Source: Rickettsiales bacterium
Lineage (GTDB): Bacteria > Pseudomonadota > Alphaproteobacteria > TMED109 > TMED131
DNA: 7,955 nt
Reading direction: 5' to 3'
NCBI GenBank assembly: GCA_002690625.1
Contig: NZFJ01000039.1
Location: 1-7,955, forward strand
Shown piece after piece: positions 6,690 to 7,955 of the stretch. The position numbers and the translations under genes are program-made. The stretch's first letter is position 1; every line of letters begins with the position of its first letter. The notes below the pieces were generated by a model. The model ran no database searches, was not told where the DNA came from, and was given only the letters and a program-made list of their open reading frames with translations.

Positions 6690-7474
6690 CCTCAGTATTT
6701 TTAGCTACATGGAATGTTAATTCTATAAGAGCTAGGCTTCCCATTATTTTAAAATGGCTTAAAAAAAATAATCCCGACATAGTTTTATTACAGGAGTTAA
6801 AAGCTAAGGAAGAAGATATACCAAGAGACGAAATTGAAGATTTAAATTATAATTTTATAAGTAAAGGACAAAAATCTTATAATGGTGTAGCAATATTATC
6901 TAAGTATCCAGTATCTGATGTTAATTATGCGTTACCTAACCTAGAGGATAATAATCAAGCAAGATATTTAGAAGGGTGGGTAAATATAGAAAATAGTGGG
7001 TTTAGAATAGCCTCAATATACGCTCCTAATGGCAATCCAATAAATTCAGAAAAATTTGATTATAAAATTGACTGGTTAGAAAATTTTTTTTTACATGTAA
7101 AAGAATTAAAAAAATATGAAAAAAATTTAATTTTAGGAGGAGATTTTAATATATGTCCTTCAAGTTTAGATGCAGCTGATGAATTCTTGTTACAAAATGA
7201 TGCTATATATCAAAAGGAAGCTAGAACATTTTATAGAAAAATTATAAATAGTGGCCTATATGATTGCTACAGAAGTGTACACCAAGAAAAACCAGGGTTT
7301 ACTTATTGGGACTATGGAATGGCTTTTAAAAATAATATAGGCGTGAGAATAGATCACTTTTATCTCTCTTCTTCTATTTTAGATAAATGTGAAGATATAT
7401 TTGTTGATGAAAAACCTAGGTCCTTTTTAAAACCATCAGATCATACTCCTCTTTGTTTAAAACTAAAACTATGA
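6686..7474 (+). CDS. xthA: Exodeoxyribonuclease III (AP endonuclease)
   Basis: XthA is the main AP endonuclease of base excision repair in many bacteria, with 3'-exonuclease and 3'-phosphatase activities. The 262-residue product covers the whole endonuclease/exonuclease/phosphatase fold. Active-site motifs: TWNVNSIRAR (8-17, Asn10), LLQELK (34-39, metal Glu37), IYAPNG (111-116, Tyr112), LGGDFNICP (150-158, Asp153 and Asn155), FTYWDY (205-210), VRIDHFYLS (220-228, Asp223) and SDHTPL (251-256, Asp252-His253). The start is ATG at 6686, which overlaps the erpA TGA (ATGA) and puts the first motif at the usual distance from the N terminus. A longer frame from TTG at 6659 would lie within erpA, add nine unconserved residues, and is rejected. 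The gene ends in a further ATGA overlap with the next gene, so erpA, xthA and the transpeptidase are very likely one transcript. Confidence 0.95.
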   Translation: MTSVFLATWNVNSIRARLPIILKWLKKNNPDIVLLQELKAKEEDIPRDEIEDLNYNFISKGQKSYNGVAILSKYPVSDVNYALPNLEDNNQARYLEGWVNIENSGFRIASIYAPNGNPINSEKFDYKIDWLENFFLHVKELKKYEKNLILGGDFNICPSSLDAADEFLLQNDAIYQKEARTFYRKIINSGLYDCYRSVHQEKPGFTYWDYGMAFKNNIGVRIDHFYLSSSILDKCEDIFVDEKPRSFLKPSDHTPLCLKLKL

Positions 7475-7955
7475 TCTCTGTTAATAAAGAATCAATCTTA
7501 ACTTTCAAAAATAAAATATATAAATGCTCAATAGGTATTAATGGTATTACTGATAGTAAAGTTGAAGGTGATGGTTGTACCCCCAGCGGCAAATACAGTT
7601 TTGGATCATTATTCTATAGAGCTGATAGAATTAAAAAAATTAATACAAAAATTAAATTAATTCCAATAGTAAATGATATGTATTGGTCTGATTATTCCAA
7701 CAGTATTTACTATAATAAATTATTAAAATTTAAAGATAAGTCATTTGAATATCTATATAGAAAAGATCATATTTATGATATAGTTTTAGTTATTAACTAT
7801 AATACTAATCCTATAATTAAAAATAAAGGGAGTGCAATATTTATGCATATCGCTAAAAAAAATTTTATACCAACAAAAGGTTGTATTGCTTTAAAAAAAA
7901 TAGATTTTTTAGAAATTTTAAAGGACTTAGGTCCTAAAAATAAAATTAACATTTT
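7471..7955 (+). CDS. L,D-transpeptidase family protein (YkuD domain), 3' end cut by window edge
   Basis: The frame opens with ATG at 7471, overlapping the xthA stop by 4 bases, and stays open for 161 codons to the edge. YkuD enzymes make 3-3 crosslinks, or attach proteins to peptidoglycan, through a cysteine acyl-enzyme. Visible marks: SIGINGI (20-26), EGDGCTPSGKYSFGSLFYRADR (positions 32-53; key residues EGDG, TP.G.Y and RADR), an MYWSD segment (70-74), then GSAIFMHIA (120-128) with His126 and PTKGCIAL (134-141) with the presumed nucleophile Cys138. The PT.GC.AL form, rather than SHGC, is the one I associate with a proteobacterial YkuD subgroup (COG3786-like). Length and motif positions suggest only a few residues are missing. 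No signal peptide or membrane anchor is seen (the N terminus is MISVNKESILTFKNKIYKCS), so location is uncertain, and a real crosslinking role is inferred, not shown. Confidence 0.82.
   Translation, partial: MISVNKESILTFKNKIYKCSIGINGITDSKVEGDGCTPSGKYSFGSLFYRADRIKKINTKIKLIPIVNDMYWSDYSNSIYYNKLLKFKDKSFEYLYRKDHIYDIVLVINYNTNPIIKNKGSAIFMHIAKKNFIPTKGCIALKKIDFLEILKDLGPKNKINI

Noticed and set aside
7084..7092. T9 run in xthA as a slippage site
   Set aside because: It encodes a plausible Phe-Phe-Leu helix segment in frame, and runs of this length are common in the window; only the longer A10 in dgt was kept.
1..7955. CRISPR arrays, tRNA or rRNA genes, insertion sequences, prophage or toxin-antitoxin genes
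   Set aside because: No spaced direct repeats, cloverleaf-like segments, transposase motifs or terminal inverted repeats were seen; coding density leaves no room for them.

Overview
The window is a stretch of an AT-rich bacterial chromosome, roughly a quarter G+C by eye, with A/T-ending codons, Lys/Asn/Ile-rich proteins and almost no non-coding DNA. Gene content and order (dgt, argS, a SPOR-domain protein, nagZ, scpA and scpB in a row, beside erpA and xthA) match a block well known from Alphaproteobacteria. With the base composition, this suggests a streamlined, probably free-living alphaproteobacterium such as a low-GC marine lineage. The species cannot be named from the sequence alone.

The minus-strand cluster is read from 6295 down to 1. 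It holds a dGTPase-like HD hydrolase, arginyl-tRNA synthetase, a membrane-anchored SPOR protein, beta-N-acetylhexosaminidase NagZ, and the condensin partners ScpA and ScpB. After a 77-base gap it ends with the N-terminal 64 codons of an ABC transporter permease, most like the ferric-iron type. The six complete genes are packed as one operon: zero gap at dgt/argS, 4-base overlaps at argS/SPOR and SPOR/nagZ, a 42-base gap with a strong ribosome binding site before scpA, and an 8-base overlap at scpA/scpB.

The plus-strand cluster runs from 6330 to the right edge. It holds an A-type iron-sulfur carrier (ErpA/IscA family), exonuclease III (xthA) and a YkuD-type L,D-transpeptidase cut by the window edge, each joined to the next by a 4-base ATGA overlap. 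The two clusters diverge from only 34 bases, which must hold both promoters or have them reach into the coding regions.

The genes cover nucleotide pool control and DNA repair (dgt, xthA), translation (argS), envelope growth and peptidoglycan turnover (SPOR, nagZ, L,D-transpeptidase), chromosome segregation (scpA, scpB) and iron or iron-sulfur supply (erpA, permease). This is ordinary housekeeping, and I see no clear undescribed system. The points most worth checking are the permease, which seems to start at a rare ATT codon, several other non-ATG starts, the absence of tat genes directly after scpB, an A10 tract inside dgt, and a transpeptidase with no visible export signal.
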